From the NCBI GenBank assembly GCA_041665605.1, contig JBAYIO010000072.1:1-30526 (forward strand): a DNA stretch of 30,526 nt. The letters run 5' to 3'. The notes under the pieces were generated by a model. The model was not told the origin of the DNA, did no database searches, and saw only the letters and a list, made by a program, of their open reading frames with translations. The position numbers were made by a program, and so were the translations under genes. Source of the stretch: CAIPAT01 sp041665605. Lineage in GTDB: Bacteria; Verrucomicrobiota; Lentisphaeria; Victivallales; Victivallaceae. Positions 1-8,209 of the stretch are shown here, in pieces. Position 1 is the first letter of the stretch, and every line of letters starts with the position of its first letter.

Positions 1-400
1 CTTCCTCATTCCGATACTTTGGAGTGTCGTTGAGCATAAGGCATTTCAGTTTTACAATCATTCCGGACATTCTGGCCCCTCGTTCTGCATTTCCAGCGTT
101 CACAACTTTTCTTGCTTTTCTTGTTTTTCACTTTTCTTGCTTTTCACTTTCCACTTTTCACTCCCGCATTCGCGGGCTTCCTCATTCCGACACTTTGGAG
201 TGTCGTTGAGCATAAGGCATTTCAGTTTTACAATCATTCCGGACATTCTGGCTCCTCGTTCTGCATTTCCAGCGTTCACAACTTTTCTTGCTTTTCTCTC
301 CCGCATTCGCGGGACCCGCAAGCGGGGCACACTCCCGCATTCGCGGGCTTCCTCATTCCGATACTTTGGAGTATCGTTGAGCATAATGTATTTCAGTTTT
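1..400. repeat. Three direct copies of a ~120-bp intergenic repeat
   Basis: A block beginning cttcctcattccgat runs from 1 to about 121. It recurs from 177 to about 297 with only a few substitutions, and a third copy, shorter and more diverged, occupies 348 to about 400. Each copy carries a short dyad around actttggagt...cgttgagcat. Between copies lie CT-rich runs (cttttcttgcttttc) and the small palindrome listed separately. Read on the minus strand the copies give repeated peptides such as MLNDTPKYRNEEARECGS, but this is the in-frame echo of a DNA repeat: there is no ribosome binding site and no protein-like composition. I regard it as non-coding repetitive DNA, probably dispersed elsewhere in the genome. 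The first copy starts at the window edge and may extend further. Confidence 0.85.
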
Positions 401-487
401 TCACCCATTTGGGACAGCCCCGTCCGGCACGGACGGCACTACACCAAAGCCATTTTGGACAATCATCTCCCTTCCCGCATTCGCGGG
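163..487. repeat. Four copies of the palindrome cccgcattcgcggg
   Basis: The identical 14-mer cccgcattcgcggg occurs at 163-176, 300-313, 334-347 and 474-487. Each copy can fold as a 5-bp stem (cccgc/gcggg) with a 4-base loop (attc). Three copies are preceded by ct and lie at the junctions of the larger repeat; the fourth begins a different module. The size and palindromic form resemble REP-type elements. No REP-associated transposase is visible in the window. Confidence 0.8.
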
Positions 488-740
488 AGACAACGCTCCC
501 TATAGGCCCCATAAGACCCATAAGACCCATAAGACCCATAAGACCCATAAGACCCATAAGACCCATAAGACCCATGTTTTCCGGTTCTGCGGCTTGTCTC
601 CGCGTTCTCCGCGCCTCCGCGTGAGACATCATTTTGGACAACGCTCCCATAGGCCCCATAAGACCCATTGGCCCCATGTTTTCCGGTTCTGCGCCGGACA
701 ACCGCCCGCTTATCTCCGCGCCTCCGCGTGAGACATCCTC
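488..740. repeat. Duplicated composite repeat module
   Basis: Short modules appear twice in the same order. One is gacaacgctccc followed by ataggcccc (about 490-510 and 637-657). The next is cccatgttttccggttctgcg (571-591 and about 673-693). The third is ccgcgcctccgcgtgagac (from about 609 and again from about 716). The first module is preceded by cattttggaca in the second copy, and the same string also occurs near 451 and 1017. This looks like a mosaic of mobile or recombining short repeats. The minus-strand reading (MSHAEARR...) is a repeat echo and not a gene. Confidence 0.75.
508..576. repeat. 9-bp tandem repeat, seven units
   Basis: Seven perfect copies of cccataaga run from 508 to 570, followed by a partial unit cccatg. 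A related imperfect stretch (ggccccataagacccattggcccc) begins near 653. The unit length is a multiple of three, so the repeat reads as (MGL)n on the minus strand. No start signal or flanking protein-like sequence supports coding. Copy number is likely to vary between strains. Confidence 0.9.
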
Positions 741-1250
741 TTTCGACAGTTTTGATTCAGTCATGATACCTTTTTCATTGTTTTTTGCGTTGTCGCGCTG
801 TCGCAACTCGCGTATACCTATAGTAAATTTGTCAATAGAAACGTGTGCGTTGTAGGTATAAAGTATTTGCATAAAGGATGTTACACGGCTTGGAATTGTA
901 ATTATTAATCACAAAAAATTAAGATCAGGAAGGCGTAAAAACGAAATTCTGTCCGGCCCATGAATTTTAACAGGGATGGACAGGATCGACAGGATCGACA
1001 GGATAAGCGATATAAACATTTTGGACAATTGGCTATTTTTAACATCCCAGGTGAGGCCCCGCAGAACATCTGACCGGCTTTATACTCTTCAATTCCATAA
1101 TCAATATCCACCGTTGGATTTTTTTTTGCTTGCATTTCGCGGAACATAAAGCATGTTAAAGCGAGTTGATTGCGGCAGGCGATCCCGACTGATTGCCTCT
1201 CGTAATTAAATGAAGTATCAACAAGATTCATGTAGTGCATGAGGAGAGTT
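741..1250. other. Gene-free stretch before the orphan CDS
   Basis: I see no supported gene here. The stretch contains three 9-bp gacaggatc units (979-1005) and another copy of the cattttggaca module (about 1017). There is also an AT-rich section that may hold the promoter of the downstream gene. A minus-strand reading frame (905 to about 1231) gives a partly protein-like stretch (residues such as NYERQSVGIACRNQL) that runs into the tandem repeat, so at most it is a decayed gene remnant. Confidence 0.5.
979..1005. repeat. Short 9-bp tandem repeat (gacaggatc)
   Basis: Three consecutive units read gacaggatc, gacaggatc and gacaggata, preceded by a related ggatg. The repeat is intergenic and sits in a neighbourhood of other short repeats. 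Confidence 0.8.
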
Positions 1251-1763
1251 ATGTTTATTCTTAAGGTTGACAGTATGGAGGACAACAAGAAATATTATGC
1301 ATTTTTAAAAAGAATCAGAAATAAGATCGATGATGACTTATATAAATATTTCAAAGAAGACTATTTTCATGATGGGAATATGTTGGATTACAAATATGAC
1401 AATGCTCTTCGCAAATTATCTTTTATAATAAATTGTCCAAACTATATTGAAACCCGAACAGGAGCGTATTTTAATGTATTTTACAATATTATTTTTTATG
1501 GAGTAAAAAAGATAATTCTTGACTACAACAGTGATAGTGTCGAAAAAAAATCAGGGAATATAATATTCAGATTTTCCGAAATTATGACATTGGTTGGAAA
1601 ACAAACTGAATACAAAAATGATGAGTCTATTATTGTTGAGTTCCTAGATGGGGATCGGTGCGGATTTTTAAATGTCATTTTTTCATATGTCAATGTAGAC
1701 CCGGTTGAACCGTTAGCTTATAAAATGCTTATTGAAAATAATACAATCACTCCTCCGTGCTGA
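1251..1763 (+). CDS. Hypothetical protein, AT-rich orphan
   Basis: Encodes about 170 residues that I do not recognise. The start at 1251 (MFILKVDSMED) is chosen because gaggag at 1241-1246 sits 4 bases upstream. The in-frame ATG at 1239 overlaps that ribosome binding site, and an ATG at 1275 is also possible. The product is soluble-looking, rich in Lys, Asn, Tyr, Phe and Ile, with no signal peptide or membrane segment. It probably has an alpha/beta fold with strand-like stretches such as IIFYGVKKIILDYN and SIIVEFLD. Its composition is far more AT-rich than the neighbouring metabolic genes, which suggests recent acquisition. It stands alone between a repeat mosaic and an inverted-repeat element, facing the LacI-type gene tail to tail. 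Small acidic orphans of this kind include immunity proteins of toxin systems, but no toxin is adjacent, so that is only a possibility. Confidence 0.7.
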   Translation: MFILKVDSMEDNKKYYAFLKRIRNKIDDDLYKYFKEDYFHDGNMLDYKYDNALRKLSFIINCPNYIETRTGAYFNVFYNIIFYGVKKIILDYNSDSVEKKSGNIIFRFSEIMTLVGKQTEYKNDESIIVEFLDGDRCGFLNVIFSYVNVDPVEPLAYKMLIENNTITPPC

Positions 1764-1798
1764 TTATATACTATAAATTGTTGCAATCGGGGTCAAAC

Positions 1799-1910
1799 TG
1801 ATTCTGCTGAAAAACTACTAAAAAGCCTATGCTTAGTGGTTTTCAATGACAGCTTTGAGCGTAAGTAATATGTGATATCATGCATAAAAGTGACTTTTTC
1901 AGCAGAATCA
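1799..1910. repeat. 112-bp element with perfect 16-bp inverted termini
   Basis: The left arm is tgattctgctgaaaaa at 1799-1814. The right arm at 1895-1910 is its exact reverse complement. The 80 bases between contain no gene. The element lies between two convergent genes. Perfect terminal inverted repeats around a short non-coding core resemble a miniature transposable element. Alternatively it could act as a long-stem termination or processing structure for the flanking genes. I could not see a target-site duplication at the ends. Confidence 0.6.
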
Positions 1911-1966
1911 TTTTCGGTGTTTTCGTTGCTTATAATATTTTTATTTATTGTGCTGGTTTAAGAATA

Positions 1967-2959
1967 TTAGGACAGTTTGCTGACGGTTTCGCGTTCGATC
2001 AGTTTTACGGGGACGGCAAGCTGGTAGGGTTCGCCGCCGGCTTTGACATGCATGACGGCTTCAATTAGTTTGTCCGCAAACATCTCTTCATTCAGGTCAA
2101 CGGTGGTAAACGCCGGCGTGGCGTATTTGCCCCAGTAGAGGTTGTCGGTGCCGATCAGGCTGACGTCATCCGGGACCCGCAGCTTGTTCATGGACAGCGC
2201 CTTTATTGCCGGAAACATGATGTTGTCCGCGAAACAGTAAAACATGGTCGGCAGTTTCCGGTCTTTCGACAACTGCCGGATTTCCCCGGTCATGATTTCA
2301 TGGTCGAAGGTAACCGTCCAGCGGAATTCCTCGGGGCATTGTCCGCCGCCGGTGGTAAAGGCTTCGACAAACCCGCTAAATCTGGCGCCGGGCATGCCTT
2401 TCGGGAAAATCGTTCCCGCTGTCGCATGGCCCATTTTCAGGGCATACGCGCCGGCGATTTTGCCGGCGGAATAGTCATCGCAATATACGGAAACACATTC
2501 AAGCATGATTCCGGCCTGCACGAGAATGACTTTGAGACCGTTTTTCAGCAGATATTTGGCCGTGAGGTGGTTGCTGCACAGAAACACGTCAATGTCCATG
2601 GCGCGCAGCTTCTGCAGTTGCAGATAGGATGTTTCCGGATTTTCCGTGCTGAATTCGTGGAGGGACAGTTCGATTTTATTGCCGGCGGATTTCCGCTGCA
2701 TATTGCTGTAGACTCCGGCAAAAAACGAGGTCATGGAATTGAAGCGTTCAATTCTGGAAGTGAGGTATGCAATGCGCGTCCATCCGAGCAGATTGATGCG
2801 CGGCAGTTTGCGGTAATTCATCGCCACCGCCGCGGCAATGACTTTCCGCCGGGTATCTTCGCTGATGCCTTTATCCTGTCCGTTGAGGACAAAGGAGATC
2901 GTGGCCGCGGAGATCCCCAGCTTTTCAGCGATGTCTTTGACTGTGGTTTTTTTGGTCAT
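1967..2959 (-). CDS. LacI/GalR-family transcriptional regulator
   Basis: About 330 residues, the usual LacI-family length. An N-terminal helix-turn-helix (residues ~6-26, VKDIAEKLGISAATISFVLN) and hinge region precede a periplasmic-binding-protein-like effector domain. The latter ends with the typical DDVSLIGTDN...PAFTTVDLN segment. The protein probably binds an operator as a dimer and responds to a sugar or related metabolite that cannot be named from sequence. The ATG at 2959 (MTKKTTVKDIAEK) is chosen because family members start a few residues before the HTH. An upstream in-frame TTG at 2983 would run into the heptamer repeat. Neither start has a strong Shine-Dalgarno. The gene lies downstream of the UroD-like gene on the same strand but is separated by ~260 bp of repeat-rich DNA, so co-transcription is uncertain. 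Confidence 0.93.
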   Translation of the reverse strand: MTKKTTVKDIAEKLGISAATISFVLNGQDKGISEDTRRKVIAAAVAMNYRKLPRINLLGWTRIAYLTSRIERFNSMTSFFAGVYSNMQRKSAGNKIELSLHEFSTENPETSYLQLQKLRAMDIDVFLCSNHLTAKYLLKNGLKVILVQAGIMLECVSVYCDDYSAGKIAGAYALKMGHATAGTIFPKGMPGARFSGFVEAFTTGGGQCPEEFRWTVTFDHEIMTGEIRQLSKDRKLPTMFYCFADNIMFPAIKALSMNKLRVPDDVSLIGTDNLYWGKYATPAFTTVDLNEEMFADKLIEAVMHVKAGGEPYQLAVPVKLIERETVSKLS

Positions 2960-2982
2960 TAGTGTTTTTGCTTTATAAAACA

Positions 2983-3047
<65 letters not shown>

Positions 3048-3217
3048 AATTTAATACAGAAGACATGGAGCAGGAGCCGGAATGGGACAGAACAGCCTGA
3101 ATTTCTGCTTCTCATTCTGACTCCTGCTATTAATATTCCGCTTCTCTGGAGCTGTATTCTGAATTTATGTTTTCCATTCTGACTCCTGTTTTCCGTCTCC
3201 TGACTTCTTGTATTTCC

Positions 3218-4303
3218 TCAATACGTTCCCAGTTTCAAACCTTCATCAACAAAATATCTGTATGTTTCGTAATTGCAAGTCTCGGGAATCGAATGATCGG
3301 AATGCAGGATATAGCCGGAACCGGCTTTCACCGCCGGGATTTTTTCCTCGAGTTCGGCTTTGATGGCTTTCAAGTCATTGGCCACCAGGTTTCTGGCGTC
3401 CATGCCGCCGAAAAGCGCAAGCCTGTCGCCGTAATTCTTTTTAATCCGGAGCAGATCCATGCCGGCCTTGACTTCGATCACCTGAAGACAGTCAACGCCG
3501 GATTCAACGATGCCGGGCAGCAGCGGTTCGACATAACCGCAGGAATGCATGATTACCTGCATGCCCCTGGCGTGGACATAGTCAATCGTTTTCTTATGCG
3601 CGGGGCCGATCAGTTCGCGGTACATGTCCAGCGAGAAGAAAGGGCGGCCTTTGAAGCCCATATCCTCGTAAAACCATGCGCCGTCCGGCTGGCCTTCTTC
3701 AGCGAAAAGCATCTCCATCAAATCAATCGTCAACTGCGCGTAAGTATCCGCCATGTCTTTGATCCAGCCCGGGTCCATCGCCATGCCGTACAGCATGTGT
3801 TCATGGCCGCATACCGGATGCATCAATTCAAAGACATTGACGCCTTCCCAGTTGAAGTAGCGGTTTTTCGTTTCCGCATGTTTTTTAGTTTCCCTGTAGG
3901 CTTCAAAATTGATCCGGTCTCTGGCCGGCTTCAGCAGCGGTTTGATTTTCTCTTCCCAGGCGGCTCTTTCCTTGACCATGAAGTCAACGTGTTCCGGCGT
4001 CGCGTTATGCAGTTTGTGGCGGCGCAGCAGCGCGCCGTTGCCGTCGCGTTCCAGAATGGTTTCTTCAGTTTCCTCCACGACCTCATTTTTAAAATCCACC
4101 TTGGCGGTCATTTTGAAAACCCAGGCATTTTCCATGTCAAAGCCGAAATGGTCAGCCAGATTCTCGTCCGGTTTGACATGTCCCTGTTCCTGCCAGCGCT
4201 TCAGGGTGTCGCCCCAGAAGTGTTCATAGAGTCCGATGCGGTCAACTGGTTTATGCTGAATTATTCTCGTTATGCGTTCTTTGCCGGTCATCCTGTCCAT
4301 CAT
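3218..4303 (-). CDS. Uroporphyrinogen decarboxylase-superfamily (MtaA/CmuA-like) methyltransferase
   Basis: 361 residues, typical of the UroD/MtaA fold. The zinc-site pattern known from corrinoid-dependent methyltransferases is present: His253 and Cys255 in MHSCG, and Cys343 in PETCNYETY near the C-terminus. This favours methyl transfer involving a corrinoid protein over haem synthesis. Other family landmarks are KERITRIIQHKPVDRIG near the N-terminus, FYEDMGFKG (~211-219) and LFGGMDARNL (~297-306). The protein has no signal peptide and should be cytoplasmic. No corrinoid-binding protein or reactivase gene lies alongside, so the methyl donor and acceptor are unknown. Several ATGs cluster at the start (codons 1, 2 and 5), and the Shine-Dalgarno (ggtga) is weak. 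The LacI-type regulator downstream might control it. Confidence 0.88.
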   Translation of the reverse strand: MMDRMTGKERITRIIQHKPVDRIGLYEHFWGDTLKRWQEQGHVKPDENLADHFGFDMENAWVFKMTAKVDFKNEVVEETEETILERDGNGALLRRHKLHNATPEHVDFMVKERAAWEEKIKPLLKPARDRINFEAYRETKKHAETKNRYFNWEGVNVFELMHPVCGHEHMLYGMAMDPGWIKDMADTYAQLTIDLMEMLFAEEGQPDGAWFYEDMGFKGRPFFSLDMYRELIGPAHKKTIDYVHARGMQVIMHSCGYVEPLLPGIVESGVDCLQVIEVKAGMDLLRIKKNYGDRLALFGGMDARNLVANDLKAIKAELEEKIPAVKAGSGYILHSDHSIPETCNYETYRYFVDEGLKLGTY

Positions 4304-4420
4304 AAAATCACCCGTTGGTTAATTATTTACTAAATATTTTAGTTGATGTTTCAGGTTTTGTCAATCCAGGAAAGCAATTTTCCCGGATTTTTGTTTGTGG
4401 CGGGCGGAATCGCCGCCAAT

Positions 4421-4452
4421 AAAAAAGGCTCCGGGTTTTGAGGCCCGGAGCC
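4421..4452 (-). terminator. Intrinsic terminator after PFOR
   Basis: A perfect 9-bp stem (ggctccggg at 4427-4435 with cccggagcc at 4444-4452) encloses an 8-base loop. On the minus strand it is followed by six T residues (4421-4426). It lies 26 bp beyond the PFOR stop codon. Confidence 0.92.
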
Positions 4453-4478
4453 GTAAGGATCAGTACGGAGGAGAAATC

Positions 4479-7400
4479 TTACATGATTTCGCCCATCTGC
4501 TGATAGAACTTCATGCGGCGTTTCGCATCTTCTTCAGCACGCTTGAATATTGCTTCCGCTTCATTCGGAGCTGTTTTGAACAAGGTGGTGTACCTGCGTT
4601 CGCTGCGGATGAAATCCTGATAGCTGCCGGTGGGTTCTTTGCATTCCCACTTGAACGGTTTTGCGTCCATCGGATTGTAACGGAAGAGCGGCCAGTAGCC
4701 GGCTTCAACCGCGCGTTTCTGTTCGAGCTGGCTCTTCATCATGTCAATGCCGTGAGCAATACATGGAGAATAGCACAGGACGATCGACGGGCCGTTATAA
4801 GCTTCGGCTTCCTGGAAAGCCTGAAGTACCTGATTGCGGTTGGCGCCCATGGCGACAGACGCGACATATACATTGCCGTAGCTCATGCACATGAATCCGA
4901 GGTTTTTCTTGGTCAGACGCATGCCGGCGTTGGCGAACTGCGCCACCGCGCCGATCGGTGTGGACTTGGAAGCCTGGCCGCCGGTGTTGGAATATACTTC
5001 GGTGTCCAGCACCAGGATATTGACGTTGCGGTTCTGCGCCACGACATGGTCGAGGCCGCCGAAACCGATGTCATACGCCCAGCCGTCGCCGCCGATGATC
5101 CAGACGCTCTTGTCCACGAAGTAGTCCTGAAGTTCCTGCACCTTCTGGAGGCAGGCCTTCTGGCAGTCACTGGATGCCGCTTTGATAACGTCCGGCAGCA
5201 GTTGGCTGATTGCTTTCTGATTAGCTACAGCTTCCGGGCCTTTATCGTTCCACAGTGTCAGTGCTTTTTCCAGTGCTGCTTTCAATGCATCGCTGCCGGT
5301 GCCGTGTTCCAGCAGGCATTCCACATTGCCTTTCAACTGTCCGCGATTCTGATCAACGGCCAGTCTCATGCCGTAGCCGTATTCGGCATTGTCTTCAAAG
5401 AGGGAGTTAGCCCAGGCGGGGCCGCGGCCTTCTTTGGTCTTGGTGTAGGGGATGGTCGGGAACGAGCCGCCGTAGATCGAGGAGCAGCCGGTGGCGTTGG
5501 CGACGATCATGCGGTCGCCGAACAACTGCGATACCAGCTTCACATACGGGGTTTCGCCGCAGCCGGCGCAGGCTCCGCTGAATTCGAACAGCGGTTTCAG
5601 GAACTGTGAACCCTTGACCGTGGAGGGCGCGGCGCCGTCAATGACATTGTCCGGCAGCGCTTCAAAGAACTCGGCGTTCTTGCGTTCGCCTTTGTCGCGT
5701 TCCTTCTGGATATGGGAGAATTCGAGCGCTTTGGTCTTGGCCGGGCAGGTTTCGATACAGACGCCGCAGCCGGTGCAGTCTTCGACATAGACCTGGAGAC
5801 GGTAATCAAGATCGCGGTCGTTTTTGGTCTTGGACTTGACGGTGATGAAGGACTCCGGCTTGTTGACCAGGTCTTTCGGATCGATCTGCTTGGCGCGGAT
5901 CACCGCGTGCGGACAGGACATTACGCACTGGTTGCACTGGATGCAGTTTTCATTGATCCATTTCGGCACATGCGGCGCGATGCCGCGTTTTTCGAGACAG
6001 GTGGTGCCGGTCGGCATCGAACCGTCATAGGACATATCGGAGACGCTGATGTTGTCGCCGTCCTGATGCATGATCGGTTTGATGATATTGCGGGCGAACA
6101 CGGAGGCGTCGTCGGCAATGAGTTTGGGCGGCACATAGGAGACCGTGATCTTCTCGGGAACCTGAACCTTCTGCAGCGCGGCAATGGTGTTGTCCACGCA
6201 GGTCAGGTTCATCTTGACGATGTCATCGCCTTTTTTCTTGAAGCTTTTTTCGATGGTTTTCTTGATGTAGCCGATGGATTCGTCAACCGGGATGATGTTG
6301 GCGAGCTTGAAGAACGCCACCTGCATCACCGTATTAATGCGCGCGCCGAGACCGGCGTCTTCGGAAATCTTCAATGCATTAATATTGTAGAAGTTGATCT
6401 TCCTGCTGATGATCGTTTCCTGCATCTCTCTGGTCAGGTGGTTGAACACTTCCTTTGAATCGAATTCGGAGTTCAGCAGGAAAGTGCCGCCTTCGCGGAT
6501 GCCGGACAGCATGTTGTAGCGTCCGATATATGCGGGATTGTGACAGGCCACGAAGTTCGGGGCGGTCACCAGGTATTCAGACTTGATCGGGGTGTTGCCG
6601 AAGCGGAGGTGGGAAATCGTAATCCCGCCGGACTTCTTGGAGTCATACACGAAATAGGCTTGAACATACTTGCCGGTATTGTCGCCGATGATCTTGATGG
6701 AGTTCTTGTTCGCGCCGACGGTGCCGTCCGCGCCAAGGCCCCAGAACATGCAACTGACCACATCGGCAGGTTCGGTATGAATGTTTTCTGTGATCTTGAG
6801 CGACAGATTGCTGACGTCATCGTCGATGCCGACGGTGAAATTGGTGGTGCAGGCGCCGTCAAGATGCTTGTAAATGGCATTGACCATCGACGGGGAGAAT
6901 TCCTTGCTGGACAGACCGTAACGGCCGCCGATGACGTTGATGCCGGAGTTCGCCAGGCAGGCTTTGACATCCAGATACAGCGGTTCGCCGAGTGAGCCGG
7001 GCTCTTTAGTCCGGTCGAGGACTGCAATCTTTTTGACCGTCTTCGGCAGTGCGCCGATAAAGGCTTCCGCCGAGAACGGACGATATAATCTGACCTTCAG
7101 CGCGCCGACCTTCTGGCCTTTGCCGTTCAGATAATTTACGGTTTCTTCAATGGTTTCACAGGCGGAACCCATCGCAATGATAACTTTGTCGGCATCCTGG
7201 GCGCCGACATAGTCGAACAGGTGATACTGTCTGCCGGTAACGGCTGCAACCTGGTTCATGAAATCCTGAACGATTGCGGGAAGCGCGGCATACTGTTTAT
7301 TGGTGGTTTCACGGCCCTGGAAATAAACATCGGGGTTCTGAGCGCCGACTTTCGCATAGGGTTTTTCCGGACGCAATGCGCGGTTGCGGAATTTCTCGAC

Positions 7401-7997
7401 ATCCTTCATGTCGAGCAGATTCTTCATGTCAGCATAGTCAAGCGCTTCGATCTTCTGCACTTCATGCGAAGTACGGAAACCGTCGAAGATGCTGAGGAAC
7501 GGGATTTCGCTTTTGAGGGCGGACAGATGTGAAACAATCGCCAGGTCATGCGTTTCCTGGATGGATGCCGCGGACAGCATTGCAAAACCGGTGTTGCGGC
7601 AGCCCATGACGTCGGAATGATCGCCGAAGATCGAGAGTGACTGCGCGGCAAGGGCGCGGGCGGAAACATGGAAAACCGTCGGCAGCATTTCGCCGGCAAT
7701 CTTGTGCATGTTCGGGATCATCAGCAGCAATCCCTGCGAACAGGTGAAGGTTGTGGTGAGAGCCCCGGCGCTGAGCGAGCCGTGCACTGCGCCGGCGGCC
7801 CCGGCTTCAGACTGCATTTCCGCAACTTCAACAACTCTGCCGAACATGTTTTTCGTGCCCTGGCTCGCCCAGGTGTCGGCGTACTCACCCATCGTTGACG
7901 ACGGGGTGATGGGATAAATCGCAGCGACTTCGCTGAACGCATAGGCAACATAGGCCGCCGCGTAATTCCCATCGATGGTTAACATTTTCTTTGCCAT
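4479..7997 (-). CDS. nifJ: Pyruvate:ferredoxin (flavodoxin) oxidoreductase
   Basis: This single-chain 1172-residue enzyme oxidises pyruvate with CoA to acetyl-CoA and CO2, passing electrons to ferredoxin or flavodoxin in the cytoplasm. Domains appear in the usual order: N-terminal pyruvate/thiamin region (YPITPSS, ~28-34), a second transketolase-like domain, the gamma-like domain (~410-620, with LGADGTVGANKNSIK), a ferredoxin domain, and the C-terminal thiamin-diphosphate domain (GGDGWAYDIGFGGLDHV, ~969-985). Two 4Fe-4S sites are complete: Cys685/688/691/695 and Cys741/744/747/751. The proximal cluster ligands are Cys810, Cys813, Cys838 and Cys1075. The start has a strong ribosome binding site (ggaggt, complement of 8006-8011). 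The gene is transcribed alone, with terminators on both sides. It marks an anaerobic central metabolism. Confidence 0.98.
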   Translation of the reverse strand: MAKKMLTIDGNYAAAYVAYAFSEVAAIYPITPSSTMGEYADTWASQGTKNMFGRVVEVAEMQSEAGAAGAVHGSLSAGALTTTFTCSQGLLLMIPNMHKIAGEMLPTVFHVSARALAAQSLSIFGDHSDVMGCRNTGFAMLSAASIQETHDLAIVSHLSALKSEIPFLSIFDGFRTSHEVQKIEALDYADMKNLLDMKDVEKFRNRALRPEKPYAKVGAQNPDVYFQGRETTNKQYAALPAIVQDFMNQVAAVTGRQYHLFDYVGAQDADKVIIAMGSACETIEETVNYLNGKGQKVGALKVRLYRPFSAEAFIGALPKTVKKIAVLDRTKEPGSLGEPLYLDVKACLANSGINVIGGRYGLSSKEFSPSMVNAIYKHLDGACTTNFTVGIDDDVSNLSLKITENIHTEPADVVSCMFWGLGADGTVGANKNSIKIIGDNTGKYVQAYFVYDSKKSGGITISHLRFGNTPIKSEYLVTAPNFVACHNPAYIGRYNMLSGIREGGTFLLNSEFDSKEVFNHLTREMQETIISRKINFYNINALKISEDAGLGARINTVMQVAFFKLANIIPVDESIGYIKKTIEKSFKKKGDDIVKMNLTCVDNTIAALQKVQVPEKITVSYVPPKLIADDASVFARNIIKPIMHQDGDNISVSDMSYDGSMPTGTTCLEKRGIAPHVPKWINENCIQCNQCVMSCPHAVIRAKQIDPKDLVNKPESFITVKSKTKNDRDLDYRLQVYVEDCTGCGVCIETCPAKTKALEFSHIQKERDKGERKNAEFFEALPDNVIDGAAPSTVKGSQFLKPLFEFSGACAGCGETPYVKLVSQLFGDRMIVANATGCSSIYGGSFPTIPYTKTKEGRGPAWANSLFEDNAEYGYGMRLAVDQNRGQLKGNVECLLEHGTGSDALKAALEKALTLWNDKGPEAVANQKAISQLLPDVIKAASSDCQKACLQKVQELQDYFVDKSVWIIGGDGWAYDIGFGGLDHVVAQNRNVNILVLDTEVYSNTGGQASKSTPIGAVAQFANAGMRLTKKNLGFMCMSYGNVYVASVAMGANRNQVLQAFQEAEAYNGPSIVLCYSPCIAHGIDMMKSQLEQKRAVEAGYWPLFRYNPMDAKPFKWECKEPTGSYQDFIRSERRYTTLFKTAPNEAEAIFKRAEEDAKRRMKFYQQMGEIM

Positions 7998-8209
7998 TTC
8001 TAAAAACCTCCATATATAAATTGATGGCTTGAACTAAAAACTCACAATTGACTTCCGGACTATGAGAACGGCAGACAGATATCCGCCGTTATAATAAGAC
8101 AAAAAGCCGTTTTGAAACATACACTCCAAAAAAGAAATTTCAAAGCAAAAGACAAGGGAATTTCCGTCAAATCAATATTTTTATATTAATTTAATAATAA
8201 AATCATGTT

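Noticed and set aside
1..490. CRISPR array in the repeat block
   Set aside because: Repeats are unequal in length and spacing, spacers are not unique or of constant length, and no cas genes are present.
100..872. Minus- and plus-strand open frames giving MGL-repeat or REARRTRR-type proteins
   Set aside because: They are translations of tandem and interspersed DNA repeats, lack ribosome binding sites, and change frame character at repeat boundaries.
905..1231. Minus-strand frame with a partly protein-like stretch (NYERQSVGIACRNQL)
   Set aside because: It runs into the gacaggatc tandem repeat and a cattttggaca module and has no clear Shine-Dalgarno. At best it is a decayed remnant, so I did not list it as a gene.
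3167..4333. Long plus-strand frame opposite the UroD-like gene
   Set aside because: It is an antisense shadow; the minus-strand product has clear family motifs and conserved metal ligands.
4395..5609. Long plus-strand frame opposite PFOR
   Set aside because: It is a shadow of a highly conserved oxidoreductase and has no recognisable domain of its own.
7998..8209. A strong promoter for PFOR
   Set aside because: No -35/-10 pair with acceptable spacing could be placed confidently on the minus strand.
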